Positions 24,409-33,403 of a stretch of 38,922 bases of DNA are shown one piece after another. Every line of letters starts with the position of its first letter. The stretch's first letter is position 1. The notes beneath the pieces were generated by a model. The model did no database searches. It had not been told where the DNA came from and saw nothing but the letters and a program-made list of their open reading frames with translations. The stretch is from Bacteroidales bacterium UBA4788 (GTDB lineage Bacteria; Bacteroidota; Bacteroidia; Bacteroidales; VadinHA17). The position numbers and the translations under genes were made by a program. The stretch spans positions 5,752-44,673 of the forward strand of contig DHGW01000069.1 in the NCBI GenBank assembly GCA_002402965.1. The letters run 5' to 3'.

Positions 24409-25743
24409 ATGAAAAAGGCAACCCTTTTAGCTCTTACGTTAATCCTGATTTTGAGTAGCTGTGGCTCTTACGAGTCAGGCGAGTTGACAGGTGTTCAGGG
24501 AAGGAAGAAGTTCTATGAGCCGGAGCCGTTTGAGATGGCTTTCATCCCCGCCGGTTCGTTTGTCCAGGGACCAAGTGACCAGGATCCTCTGCGTGCCATG
24601 AACAGCATCTCCAAATCGGTGACGGTAGAAGCTTTCTGGATGGACCAGACAGAGATCACCAATAATAAATACCGTCAGTTCACCTACTGGGTGCGTGACT
24701 CCATCCTCCGTACCAGACTGGGAGAGGAAGGCATTGAGGGTTACGAATACTTCAGGACCGATGAGGAAGGTAATGTAATGGAACCCAATGTGCTGAACTG
24801 GGAAGAAGAGATCGACTGGGAAGATGAGAACGTCCAGGCAGTCGTTGAGTCCATGTATTATCCTCCCGAGGAGAGGTTCAACGGGAACAAGCAGTGGGAC
24901 ACCCGGCTTCTGAACTACTCATATTTCTGGGTTGACTACAAGCAGGCAGCCAAGGCAAGATACAATTACAAGGACGGGAAGTACGAAGGGCAGGTAACTG
25001 ACCTCGAGGGTAACACCACCGATGTGGTTGACCGCTCATCCTTTATAATGCATCATAACGTAAATATCTATCCTGATACCCTTGCATGGATAAGGGACTT
25101 CACCTATTCATTCAATGAGCCATGGGCTACACTCTATTACTGGCACCCGGGCTATGATGACTACCCTGTTGTGGGTGTCTCATGGATACAGGCCCGCGCT
25201 TTCAGCGTATGGCGCACCAACTTCATGAATGAGCACCTCCGTGCCCAGGGCATTGCCGATGTGCACAACTACCGTCTCCCGCTGGAGACTGAATGGGAAT
25301 ATGCTGCACGCGGCGGTCTCGACCTGTCGATGTATCCGTGGGGCGGACCTTATACCAGGAACTACGAGGGCTGTTTCCTCGCAAACTTCAAGCCCCTGCG
25401 CGGCAATTACATCGACGACGGAGCCGTTTACACAATCAAGGTGGCCTCCTTCGAACCCAATGAATACGGACTGTTTGATATGGCAGGCAACGTGGCCGAA
25501 TGGACTTCCTGCGCCTATCATCCCTCATCATACGTCTTCACGCATGATCTTAACCCTGATTATGAATACAACGCCCGACCGGATGATCCTCCAGTGCTCA
25601 AGCGCAAGGTCATCAGGGGAGGCTCCTGGAAGGATATCTCATTATTCCTCCAGACATCAACAAGGGATTATGAATACCAGGACTCAACAAAATCATTTGT
25701 AGGGTTCCGTAATGTCAGAACTTATATTGGAGTCAATAACTAA
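24409..25743 (+). CDS. gldK: gliding motility/T9SS lipoprotein GldK
   Basis: A 444-residue outer-membrane lipoprotein. The signal MKKATLLALTLILILSSC gives a lipobox with Cys18. The rest is an SUMF1/formylglycine-generating-enzyme fold: GSFVQGPSDQDP near the start, YRLPLETEWEYAARGG in the middle, GLFDMAGNVAEWTSCAYHP, and FVGFRNVRTY at the end. GldK (PorK) forms periplasmic rings with GldN (PorN) attached to the outer membrane. The paired active-site cysteines of true FGE enzymes are not seen, which fits a structural role. It is first of the gldKLMN group, 26 bases ahead of gldL. Confidence 0.95.
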   Translation: MKKATLLALTLILILSSCGSYESGELTGVQGRKKFYEPEPFEMAFIPAGSFVQGPSDQDPLRAMNSISKSVTVEAFWMDQTEITNNKYRQFTYWVRDSILRTRLGEEGIEGYEYFRTDEEGNVMEPNVLNWEEEIDWEDENVQAVVESMYYPPEERFNGNKQWDTRLLNYSYFWVDYKQAAKARYNYKDGKYEGQVTDLEGNTTDVVDRSSFIMHHNVNIYPDTLAWIRDFTYSFNEPWATLYYWHPGYDDYPVVGVSWIQARAFSVWRTNFMNEHLRAQGIADVHNYRLPLETEWEYAARGGLDLSMYPWGGPYTRNYEGCFLANFKPLRGNYIDDGAVYTIKVASFEPNEYGLFDMAGNVAEWTSCAYHPSSYVFTHDLNPDYEYNARPDDPPVLKRKVIRGGSWKDISLFLQTSTRDYEYQDSTKSFVGFRNVRTYIGVNN

Positions 25744-25769
25744 TATCGTTAACCTAAAACTTTAATTAT

Positions 25770-26624
25770 ATGGGCCTCTCGGAAATTGTTCATACTAGTA
25801 AGTGGAAAGGATTCATGTCCAAACTTTACGGCTGGGGTGCCTCGGTCGTGATCATCGGTGCTCTCTTTAAAATCCAGCACTATCCGTTCGCAGGATTACT
25901 CCTCTCTTTGGGTCTGATCACAGAAGCAATCATCTTCTTCTTTTCGGCATTCGAGCCGCTCAAGGAGGAGCCAGACTGGAAACTGGTTTACCCGCAGCTT
26001 GATCCCAGCTACTCGGGCGAGGAGATCGGTTTCGCAGCTGTCGGCGGCGGTGGCGGTGGCTACGGCGGCGGAGCAGGACTCTCTCAGTTCGACAAGATGC
26101 TTGCCGATGCGGGAATTACTCCCGATGTGTTTGACAGGCTCAGCTCGGGACTGAGGAAGCTCACGGAGACCACTGCGAACTTCAACGCCATGGGTGACCT
26201 GGCAGCAACCACAAATGAGTATGCCGGAACCATCAGAAAGGCCAATGAGTCTCTCATCAGCCTCTCCGAATCGGTGAAGCAGACCGCAAGGTCTATGAAT
26301 GACACAAGCACGGTTTACCAGGCTATCAGCGAGTCCTCAAAGACCATTGAAACCGGCGGCAAAAGCTATCATGAGAAGCTCGAGGTTCTCAACAAGAACC
26401 TCTCTGCCCTCAATGCAGCTTATGAACTGCAGCTTCGCGGTGCCAATGACCATGTGAAGAGCTCCGAAGTAGTTTATAAAGGTATCGAGGGACTTATGAA
26501 AGACCTCTCCGGTTCAGCAGACGACACAAAGAAATATCGTGAACAGGTTGTCAAACTGAACGAAAACCTCAGCTCACTGAACAATGTTTACGGCAATATG
26601 CTTGCTGCTATGAATGTGAAGTAA
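25770..26624 (+). CDS. gldL: gliding motility/T9SS motor protein GldL
   Basis: A 284-residue inner-membrane motor subunit. Two transmembrane helices (about 20-35 and 41-61) are joined by a short loop. A glutamate inside helix 2 (E53, GLITEAIIFFFS) corresponds in position to the membrane-embedded acidic residue known to matter for proton-driven rotation. A glycine-rich linker (about 91-101) leads to a long helical, coiled-coil-prone cytoplasmic region (LNKNLSALNAAYELQL and similar). GldL pentamers surround a GldM dimer to power type IX secretion and gliding. It is followed by gldM after 45 bases. Confidence 0.95.
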   Translation: MGLSEIVHTSKWKGFMSKLYGWGASVVIIGALFKIQHYPFAGLLLSLGLITEAIIFFFSAFEPLKEEPDWKLVYPQLDPSYSGEEIGFAAVGGGGGGYGGGAGLSQFDKMLADAGITPDVFDRLSSGLRKLTETTANFNAMGDLAATTNEYAGTIRKANESLISLSESVKQTARSMNDTSTVYQAISESSKTIETGGKSYHEKLEVLNKNLSALNAAYELQLRGANDHVKSSEVVYKGIEGLMKDLSGSADDTKKYREQVVKLNENLSSLNNVYGNMLAAMNVK

Positions 26625-26669
26625 TGTTGAGTACATCTATATATCTGCTAACATCTAAACTATCCGCAA

Positions 26670-28313
26670 ATGTCTAAGGGAAAAGAGACCCCGCGGCAAA
26701 AGATGATCGGGATGATGTACCTCATCCTGACCGCTATGCTTGCTCTTAACGTCTCAAAGGAGGCTGTCGAGGCTTTCAAGAAAGTTGACCTGAGCCTGAC
26801 CAAGACCACCGCGAACTACATCAAAAAGAACGACATCACCTATGCGACATTTGATGCCGCGACAAAGGAGAATCCTGAGAAGGCGGGACCCTGGAAGACA
26901 AAGGCTTACGATGTCAAGGGCCGCGCTGATGAACTGTATAACTATATACAGGACCTCAAGGTTGAAATCATAACCACGGCTGAAGGCCCGGACTCGGAAG
27001 CTCTCCTTCCCGATAACCAGATCGATATTAACAAGGTAAAAAAGATAGATGAGAACAACATACCATCTGAAATACTCATAGGTGCAAACCAGGCTGGTAA
27101 GGGTAATGACCTTAAGGCTCAGATTGAGGATTTCCGCTCTTTCCTGGTTGAGACCCTCGAAGGGAAGGACTTCTCTGCAGAGCGTTCAATACTTGACATA
27201 CTGAACACTGATGACCCCCAGAACCTGGAAGGTACGGGAACGGAGAACTGGGTGAATGCCAACTTCCAGACCATGCCGCTTGTTGCAGTGATCACCATCC
27301 TCTCCAAAATGCAGGTAGACGTAAGGAACGCGGAGACCGATGCGCTCAATTTCCTCTATACGCAGATTGATGCCGGCTCGTTCAGGTTCAACAACATCAT
27401 TCCGACGGTCCTGACCAACACCTCGTATGTAATGCAGGGTAATGAATATGAGGCAAAGGTATTCGTTGCAGCAACCGACACCACGCAGGACCTCGAGATA
27501 TTCGTGGGTCCCTATACAACAAAGACCAACCCTGACGGCACCCCGTTATATGAGCCGTCAAGCTCGGCAACCAAGCTTCCCATCGACAGATCAGGTGTAG
27601 GTATCTACAGGGTGAGACCCGGCTCCGTTGGTGAAAAGTCATGGGGAGGTGTTATCAGGATGAAGGCTCCGGACGGCAGTATCCGCACGTTCAACTTCGA
27701 TCAGAAGTACTCCGTGGGTATGCCGAACGTGGTTGTCTCCCCCACCGCCATGAACGTACTCTACCAGGGCATCCAGAACCCGCTTGACATTTCCGTCCCC
27801 GGCGTGGGATCGGACAAGCTTACCGTCCGCATGACCAACGGTGATATCAAGAGAGGCAAGTATAAGGACTACCGCGGTGATTACGTGGCTCAGCCTCGCA
27901 CCGTGGGCCAGAATGCACAGATCATCGTGTCAGCAAATATTGACGGCAAGGTACAGAGCTTCCCGGCAGTGGAATTCAGGGTGCGGCGTCTGCCTGACCC
28001 CGAGGCACGGTTCGCCAACATGAAGGAAGGAAACGTCCTCAAAAGCGTGGCCGCCGCTCAGCAGGTGGTGACCGCAGTCCTTGAGAACTTCGAGTTCGAC
28101 CTTACCTATACAGTCACCGGCTTTACGGTCTCTATCAACGACAAGGGTTACGAGATCACAGCAGAGTCATCTAACAACAGACTTACCGACAAGCAGAAGG
28201 GCATGATTGCAAACCTTCGCACCGGACAGAAACTAATTATAGAAAAGATCAAGGCAGTAGGACCCGACGGCAGAACAAGGGACCTCAACCCGATCATTCT
28301 CAAGATTAACTAA
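26670..28313 (+). CDS. gldM: gliding motility/T9SS motor protein GldM
   Basis: A 547-residue protein with one N-terminal transmembrane helix (about 12-29, MIGMMYLILTAMLALNV) and a long periplasmic part made of several beta-rich domains. R9, just before the helix, is at the position of the conserved arginine thought to contact the GldL glutamate. KEAVEAF directly after the helix is a family hallmark. The periplasmic shaft couples the inner-membrane motor to the GldK/GldN ring. The end LNPIILKIN is complete. Only 9 bases separate it from gldN. Confidence 0.95.
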   Translation: MSKGKETPRQKMIGMMYLILTAMLALNVSKEAVEAFKKVDLSLTKTTANYIKKNDITYATFDAATKENPEKAGPWKTKAYDVKGRADELYNYIQDLKVEIITTAEGPDSEALLPDNQIDINKVKKIDENNIPSEILIGANQAGKGNDLKAQIEDFRSFLVETLEGKDFSAERSILDILNTDDPQNLEGTGTENWVNANFQTMPLVAVITILSKMQVDVRNAETDALNFLYTQIDAGSFRFNNIIPTVLTNTSYVMQGNEYEAKVFVAATDTTQDLEIFVGPYTTKTNPDGTPLYEPSSSATKLPIDRSGVGIYRVRPGSVGEKSWGGVIRMKAPDGSIRTFNFDQKYSVGMPNVVVSPTAMNVLYQGIQNPLDISVPGVGSDKLTVRMTNGDIKRGKYKDYRGDYVAQPRTVGQNAQIIVSANIDGKVQSFPAVEFRVRRLPDPEARFANMKEGNVLKSVAAAQQVVTAVLENFEFDLTYTVTGFTVSINDKGYEITAESSNNRLTDKQKGMIANLRTGQKLIIEKIKAVGPDGRTRDLNPIILKIN

Positions 28314-28322
28314 CAACAGAAA

Positions 28323-29186
28323 ATGCAAACCATGAACAGAAGAATTCTGGCAGGCCTCGCAGGCATCCTGTTCTGTACAGGAGCAATGGCCCAGTCATTC
28401 GGCGACATCTATACCAAACAGATGCCCGATAACCAGAAGGTCAACTATACCTATCTGAATGAATCAGACGTGATCTGGTCAAAAAGACTGTACAGGATCA
28501 TTGACCTGAGGGAGAAGATGAACCTGAACCTCTACTACCCGTCACTGAGATATGATGCGGCCAATAACCGCTTCGCATCAGAGATGTCAGATGGCAGGAT
28601 GAACTTCTCGGGTATCCTTCTTAATGAGATACTCGCGGGTAAGGTTAATGCAACCGACGGTGACGCCATGACTGTACCGACAACCTATAATGATATCGCC
28701 GCCAAGATGAACCGCGATACACTGACCATCACAGTTATCAACGCTGAAGGACAGGAGATCGACTCCACGGTCACCAACATGGAAAACCCGGCAGACATCA
28801 AACAGCTTATGGTGCTTGAAGAGTGGTTCTTCGACAAGAAACACTCACGCCTTGACGTGCGTATCATAGGCATATGCCCAATCTACATGGGATATGACCA
28901 GATCACCTCCAGGCTTGTCAAAAGACGTCTCTTCTGGATCAGGTACGAAGATGTAAGGCAGGCTCTTGCACAGAACGAGGCATTCAACACATACAATGAT
29001 GCACAGCGCATTTCGTTCGAAGACCTGATGCTTCAGCGCAGGTTCGACGGATACATCGTTGCTGAATCAAACGTCTATGACGACAGGTCGATTAACCAGT
29101 ACAAGATGGGATCGGCCCAGATATTCGAGGCGGAAAGGATTAAAAACGAGATTTTCAACTTCGAGCAGGATCTCTGGGAATATTAG
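28323..29186 (+). CDS. gldN: gliding motility/T9SS ring protein GldN
   Basis: A 287-residue periplasmic protein with a cleavable signal peptide (MNRRILAGLAGILFCTGAMAQ). The body matches GldN/PorN: VIWSKRLYRIIDLREKMNLNLYYP, later LEEWFFDKKHSRLDVRIIGI, and IRYEDVRQALAQNEAFN. It pairs with GldK in the outer-membrane-linked ring. Two starts are possible, ATG 28323 (MQTMNRR) and ATG 28332 (MNRR); both leave the signal peptide intact. It is the last gene of the string and is closed by a strong hairpin. Confidence 0.94.
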   Translation: MQTMNRRILAGLAGILFCTGAMAQSFGDIYTKQMPDNQKVNYTYLNESDVIWSKRLYRIIDLREKMNLNLYYPSLRYDAANNRFASEMSDGRMNFSGILLNEILAGKVNATDGDAMTVPTTYNDIAAKMNRDTLTITVINAEGQEIDSTVTNMENPADIKQLMVLEEWFFDKKHSRLDVRIIGICPIYMGYDQITSRLVKRRLFWIRYEDVRQALAQNEAFNTYNDAQRISFEDLMLQRRFDGYIVAESNVYDDRSINQYKMGSAQIFEAERIKNEIFNFEQDLWEY

Positions 29187-29206
29187 GAGATCCCGGAATT
29201 ATGCGG

Positions 29207-29240
29207 AAGAGACAGGCCTGATGACCTGTCTCTTTGCTTT
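29207..29240. terminator. bidirectional terminator after gldN
   Basis: A perfect 10-bp stem, AAGAGACAGG (29207-29216) with CCTGTCTCTT (29225-29234), closes an 8-base loop and is followed by TGCTTTATT. It sits between the convergent ends of gldN and the mannose-1-phosphate guanylyltransferase gene, so it can serve both strands. Confidence 0.8.
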
Positions 29241-29241
29241 A

Positions 29242-30327
29242 TTACAGGTACTTGTCACCGGACTCCCGGCCCACGTCCTCCAGGTATAGCTTGATATTCT
29301 GCTCCTCCTCGCGCGAGACGATCAGCAGAACATCACCGCTGTCAATGATGATATAGTCGTCAAGACCCTGGACCACCGCTACCTTTCCTTCCGGGAGACT
29401 GATAATGTTTCCTTCGGAGTTGTATGTAAATGCCTTTGAGTTAACCACTGCGTTGTCATTTTTATCATGGGCGGAATGCAGGTAGAGCGCACTCCAGGTC
29501 CCCAGGTCAGACCACCCGAGGTCAGTGCAGATCACGTAAACATTGTCAGCTTTCTCCATTATCCCGTAGTCGACGGAGATGCTGCTGCACTGTGAGTAGG
29601 CCTTCATGATGAACTTCTTCTCTTCCGGGGTGCTGAAGAGCTCCCTCCCGTCGTTGAACGTGTGGAAGATGTCAGGCAGATGCATGCTGTAAGATTCCAG
29701 GATGGCTGTTGCCTTCCAGATGAAAATACCACTGTTCCAGTAGAAGTCGCCGCTCTCGATGAAGAGCTTTGCCATGGCCAGCTGCGGCTTTTCGGTGAAG
29801 GCTTTTACCTTGAGCAGGCTCTCATATCCGCTGACCGGCTGCCTGGTATCGGCCTGGATGTAACCATATCCTGTCTCAGGCCGGTCCGGCCTGATGCCAA
29901 GGGTGAGCAGTGCATCATTTTCGGAGGCAAACCGGAAGGCTTCATTCATTACCTGCCTGAACTCATCCTCCTTCTCTATAAGATGATCCGACGGAGCGAC
30001 GGCTATTACTGCTTCAGGGTTCTCAGACATGATACGGAAGACGCCATAAGCAATGCAGGGAGCGGTGTTTCGCCTCAGTGGCTCGGTAAGGACATGATCG
30101 GCATCAATGCCAAGCTGGCTGACAACAGTATCACCGCTGTCCTCGTTGGTAACAACATAAATGTTCTCCGGTGGGCAGATATCCCTGAAACGGCGATAGG
30201 TCATCTGAATAAGGGTCTCTCCCTTGCCGAGGATGTCAAGAAACTGCTTGGCCTTCTCCCTCCTGCTTATAGGCCAGAAACGGCTTCCCACACCGCCTGC
30301 CATGATCAGCAAATAGCGATTTTTCAT
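29242..30327 (-). CDS. manC: mannose-1-phosphate guanylyltransferase
   Basis: A 361-residue GT-A-type nucleotidyltransferase making GDP-mannose from mannose-1-phosphate and GTP. The N-terminal signature is GGVGSRFWPISR (11-22), followed by KAKQFLDILG; the usual PKQF proline is alanine here. VAPSDHLI (near 113-120), FTEKP and YWNSGIFIW are further family motifs. It is the short, monofunctional type without the C-terminal phosphomannose isomerase cupin domain of the roughly 470-residue enzymes. GDP-mannose feeds mannose- or fucose-containing surface glycans. It stands alone on the minus strand, divergent from mlaE. Confidence 0.92.
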   Translation of the reverse strand: MKNRYLLIMAGGVGSRFWPISRREKAKQFLDILGKGETLIQMTYRRFRDICPPENIYVVTNEDSGDTVVSQLGIDADHVLTEPLRRNTAPCIAYGVFRIMSENPEAVIAVAPSDHLIEKEDEFRQVMNEAFRFASENDALLTLGIRPDRPETGYGYIQADTRQPVSGYESLLKVKAFTEKPQLAMAKLFIESGDFYWNSGIFIWKATAILESYSMHLPDIFHTFNDGRELFSTPEEKKFIMKAYSQCSSISVDYGIMEKADNVYVICTDLGWSDLGTWSALYLHSAHDKNDNAVVNSKAFTYNSEGNIISLPEGKVAVVQGLDDYIIIDSGDVLLIVSREEEQNIKLYLEDVGRESGDKYL

Positions 30328-30355
30328 AATTATTATTGATGGATATGCACTTCCA

Positions 30356-30363
30356 CAAATATA
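30356..30363 (-). promoter_or_regulatory. candidate -7 box for manC
   Basis: On the minus strand this reads TATATTTG, an exact TAnnTTTG match 28 bases upstream of the manC start. The -33 region (GGTTTTCC on the minus strand) is only a loose match. Confidence 0.5.
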
Positions 30364-30414
30364 TAAAAACCTTGCAGGAAAACCGGCATGGGCTCAAGTC
30401 CGGTGAATTATTGT

Positions 30415-30422
30415 TAAATTTG
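30415..30422 (+). promoter_or_regulatory. candidate -7 box for mlaEF
   Basis: TAAATTTG fits TAnnTTTG exactly and lies 18 bases before ATG 30441. It supports that codon as the mlaE start rather than the ATGs at 30339 and 30345, which lie upstream of this box. No -33 TTG is clear. Confidence 0.5.
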
Positions 30423-30440
30423 ACAAGACAATTATTCCTT

Positions 30441-31184
30441 ATGTTCAGATTTCTGTCAGGCTTCGGCTCATACTGGATATTGATGGGCAAGGTCTTCTCA
30501 AAGCCTGAGAAGCCCTCGATCTACTACCGTCAGACCATGAAGGAACTGGTGAGCCTGGGACTGCGGTCAATAGGAATCGTCACCATCATCTCCTTCTTCA
30601 TGGGGGCAGTCATCACCCTGCAGACAGCCTATAACACCGAGAATCCCATATACCCCACCTACCTGATAGGGCTTGGCGCCAGGGACTCAATTATTCTTGA
30701 ATTCTCCTCCACTATCGTAGCGCTGATCCTTGCCGGCAAGGTGGGCTCCAACATAGCTTCCGAGATAGGCACCATGAGGGTGACAGAACAGATTGACGCC
30801 CTGGAGCTCATGGGCGTCAACTCCGCCTCCTACATCATCCTCCCGAAGGTTATTGCCACAGTTCTCTTCAACCCCTTCCTTACCCTGATAAGCATCATCA
30901 CCGGAATCCTGGGAGGATGGATCGTCGGGACCACCGCAGATGTAACCACCTCACAGGATTACATCTATGGCATCCAGTATGCATTCATCCCATATTACAT
31001 CACTTACTCCCTTATAAAAACCGTAATCTTCGCCTTCATCATAACCACGGTGTCAGCTCACCAGGGATACCATGTGGAGGGCGGCTCGCTCGAGGTGGGC
31101 CGCGCCAGCACCAAAGCCGTGGTCTACAGCAGCGTCACCCTGCTTCTCTTCAACGTCATCCTCACACAGCTGCTTCTCTCATGA
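30441..31184 (+). CDS. mlaE: MlaE-type ABC transporter permease
   Basis: A 247-residue inner-membrane permease of the MlaE/YrbE family with about five membrane segments. It includes IISFFMGAVITLQTAY, the cytoplasmic SEIGTMRVTEQIDALELMGVN motif near the middle, and a late SAHQGYHVEGGSLEVGRASTKAVV motif. With MlaF it moves phospholipid between inner and outer membranes, or another lipid in this phylum. The start at 30441 (MFRFLSGFGSYW) is preferred: earlier ATGs (30339, 30345) would leave only about 12 bases to the divergent manC start and would place the -7 box inside the gene. The stop overlaps the mlaF start (ATGA). Confidence 0.88.
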   Translation: MFRFLSGFGSYWILMGKVFSKPEKPSIYYRQTMKELVSLGLRSIGIVTIISFFMGAVITLQTAYNTENPIYPTYLIGLGARDSIILEFSSTIVALILAGKVGSNIASEIGTMRVTEQIDALELMGVNSASYIILPKVIATVLFNPFLTLISIITGILGGWIVGTTADVTTSQDYIYGIQYAFIPYYITYSLIKTVIFAFIITTVSAHQGYHVEGGSLEVGRASTKAVVYSSVTLLLFNVILTQLLLS

Positions 31185-31936
31185 TAAGGGCGGAACATAT
31201 ATCAAAAACCTTCGGCGACCGGCAGGTGCTGACCGACATCTCCGCACTCTTCGAACCGGGTAAAACCAACCTCATCATTGGAAAGAGCGGATCGGGAAAA
31301 ACGGTCTTCCTCAAATGCCTGGTGGGACTGCTCGAGGTAGATGAGGGAAAAATCTGGTATAATGACGTGCTGTTCACGGGCCTCGACTTCCACGGGAAAA
31401 AGGAGATACGCAAGCAGATGGGAATGCTTTTTCAGGGCAGCGCCCTCTTTGACTCCATGTCCGTTGAAGAAAACGTCAGGTTTCCGCTTGACATGTTCAC
31501 TGCCATGTCATATGAGGAGAAGCTCGAACGGGTCAACTTCTGCCTTGACAGAGTGAACATCGTCAATTCAAACAAACTCTTTCCCTCCGAACTTTCAGGC
31601 GGGATGAGGAAGCGCGTAGCAATCGCCCGTGCGATAGCCCTCAAACCCAGATTCCTGTTCTGCGACGAACCTAACTCGGGTCTTGACCCGAAAACGTCGA
31701 TCGTCATTGACGAACTCATAAGGGAGATAACAGTTGAGCTCAACATGACCACAATTGTCAACACTCATGACATGAACTCCGTGATGGAGAACGGTGAAAA
31801 GATCATCTTCATCGAAGAGGGCGAGAAGTGCTGGGAAGGTAACCGTAATGAGATACTGCAGTCAGACTGCAGGCTTCTCAATGAGTTCGTCTTTGCAAAC
31901 TCACTTGCCAGGCAGCTGAAAAATTCCTCAAAGTGA
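31181..31936 (+). CDS. mlaF: MlaF-type ABC transporter ATP-binding protein
   Basis: A 251-residue ATPase. Walker A GKSGSGKT is at 34-41, the Q-loop glutamine is Q85, the signature LSGGMRKR is at 138-145, and Walker B FLFCDEP is at 158-164 with catalytic E163. The H-loop is in VNTHDMNSVME. It is translationally coupled to mlaE by a 4-base overlap. The MlaD (MCE) substrate-binding partner, MlaB and MlaC are not in this window. Its 3' end overlaps the convergent DUF5723 gene by 9 bases. Confidence 0.93.
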   Translation: MIRAEHISKTFGDRQVLTDISALFEPGKTNLIIGKSGSGKTVFLKCLVGLLEVDEGKIWYNDVLFTGLDFHGKKEIRKQMGMLFQGSALFDSMSVEENVRFPLDMFTAMSYEEKLERVNFCLDRVNIVNSNKLFPSELSGGMRKRVAIARAIALKPRFLFCDEPNSGLDPKTSIVIDELIREITVELNMTTIVNTHDMNSVMENGEKIIFIEEGEKCWEGNRNEILQSDCRLLNEFVFANSLARQLKNSSK

Positions 31937-33394
31937 CTCTGCCACCTGAGGAAGTGCCAGTTCCTTATCCCTGTTCCCGAATACCAAGTTGAGTCCCACT
32001 CTTGCATGTACCGTGTTCCAGTCCTCCGGAACCCTGTATGTGTCTTCTCCGCTGCTCACACTGGTCCACCTGGTCGGGATGTTGTCAACAAGGGCAAAAA
32101 ACTGCAGGAATCCTGCCCTCAGGGCCATTCCGAAGCCCAGGTTGTCATAGCTCCTGTTGGCCATAGTATAGGCTAAAGTGGTGGAAAAGACATTCCTGAA
32201 GTTGAGGTTTCCGGAGAGAGTCAGAGCCTGGTGTGGCTGCTTCCCTTCAAACCGTGTGCGGGAGAGAAGCCCGGCAGTGAAAAACCTCACCGGGGAGTAA
32301 CTGAAAGCAGCCGTAAGAGTGGCTGGCAGATAAGTGGTGTAAGCTCCCGGAGACTCATTCAGCACTGCCGCCTTTTGCAGGGAGTCACCGGTCCAGTTAA
32401 GCAGCTCCCCGAAGTCGAGGCTCTCGTCATATACATCCTGCATTGTCAGGCCGTTGAACTCAAAGGAGGTATTCAGGTCAATATCAGCCCTGTCCCTTTT
32501 CCACTTTATGTATCCCAGGTCCGTTACGGCAGCCGAGACAGCAAGTTTTTCACTGAACCGGTACTCAGCGCCGAAGTCAATGCCCAGCCCGGGGTTCGCT
32601 ACGTTCGTCAGGTATGCAATGGCGTTGCGGTCGTCATCAAAGCGTGCGTTGTCAAACTCGGCGCCGTGAATGGTGCCGTCATCCTCCGTGATGAAGTAGA
32701 AGGGAGCGCTGATCTTTAATGCCAGGTCGGCATCGACTGTATGAGTGAAGTCATCATTGACGGTAAGGGTCGTGCCCCCGTTTGTCAGGTATCCTGAAGC
32801 CACCCCTGAAAGGAGCAACACCCTGGCTCCGATCCTCAGTTTTTCATTTATATTTCCGGAAACACCGATGCCTGCCTGGTGATATAACATGACATCAGAC
32901 CTTAAGGACGAAAGATCAATGGATTTCCCGATGAAATCCTGGTTACCCTCCAGCCCGAGTTTCAGCAGGTCGCCGGGGAAAACGATATTGGCGTCGGCAC
33001 GTTCCGTAAGGTCAAGGGTGATTCTGAGGTTATCCTTCACGGTGAAGGCCAGGGCAAAGAGTTGTACTGCTGCCTGAGGCTCAACGGAATTGCTGCTGCC
33101 CAGGCCGTCAATGAAGCTTTCCATCCACTCACCATCTTCAAGGAAGGTCAGGGTGGAATCGGATACCACTCCTCCTGCGAAGAGATCTGAAAAACTCAGG
33201 AAGTTGTTGTCAAGTCGTACGGATATGTCCGAAATCCCCGGCAGGCCGAGATAGAACCTTCCCGTGGGTTTCAGGGCTGGATTCATAGTGGAAGCCTGAG
33301 GAATATTCATAAAATAGAGAGTCTGGCTCGTCTGCGCGTGGCTTGCAGTTGCTGCAGCAAGCAGCAAAAGCAGCATAAAAATCATCCTTTTCAT
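31928..33394 (-). CDS. DUF5723 family outer-membrane protein
   Basis: A 488-residue protein with a signal peptide (MKRMIFMLLLLLAAATASHAQ) and a beta-rich body with many alternating hydrophobic strands, consistent with an outer-membrane barrel. The opening QTLYFMNIPQASTMNPALKP is the DUF5723 hallmark. Later it reads GLGIDFGAEYRFSEKLAVSAAVTDLG, typical of PorV/FadL-like barrels. The DUF5723 name is from memory; function is unknown. It starts 9 bases after the stop of the 925-residue gene, so the two are probably one transcription unit and may act together. Confidence 0.82.
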   Translation of the reverse strand: MKRMIFMLLLLLAAATASHAQTSQTLYFMNIPQASTMNPALKPTGRFYLGLPGISDISVRLDNNFLSFSDLFAGGVVSDSTLTFLEDGEWMESFIDGLGSSNSVEPQAAVQLFALAFTVKDNLRITLDLTERADANIVFPGDLLKLGLEGNQDFIGKSIDLSSLRSDVMLYHQAGIGVSGNINEKLRIGARVLLLSGVASGYLTNGGTTLTVNDDFTHTVDADLALKISAPFYFITEDDGTIHGAEFDNARFDDDRNAIAYLTNVANPGLGIDFGAEYRFSEKLAVSAAVTDLGYIKWKRDRADIDLNTSFEFNGLTMQDVYDESLDFGELLNWTGDSLQKAAVLNESPGAYTTYLPATLTAAFSYSPVRFFTAGLLSRTRFEGKQPHQALTLSGNLNFRNVFSTTLAYTMANRSYDNLGFGMALRAGFLQFFALVDNIPTRWTSVSSGEDTYRVPEDWNTVHARVGLNLVFGNRDKELALPQVAESL

Positions 33395-33403
33395 GTTTCT
33401 GGG

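Noticed and set aside
24409..25743. Formylglycine-generating sulfatase-maturing enzyme
   Set aside because: The fold matches but the active-site cysteine pair is not seen, and the gldLMN context and lipobox identify GldK.
29662..30339. 225-codon antisense frame across manC
   Set aside because: manC is intact with its signature motifs, and the antisense product has no family resemblance.
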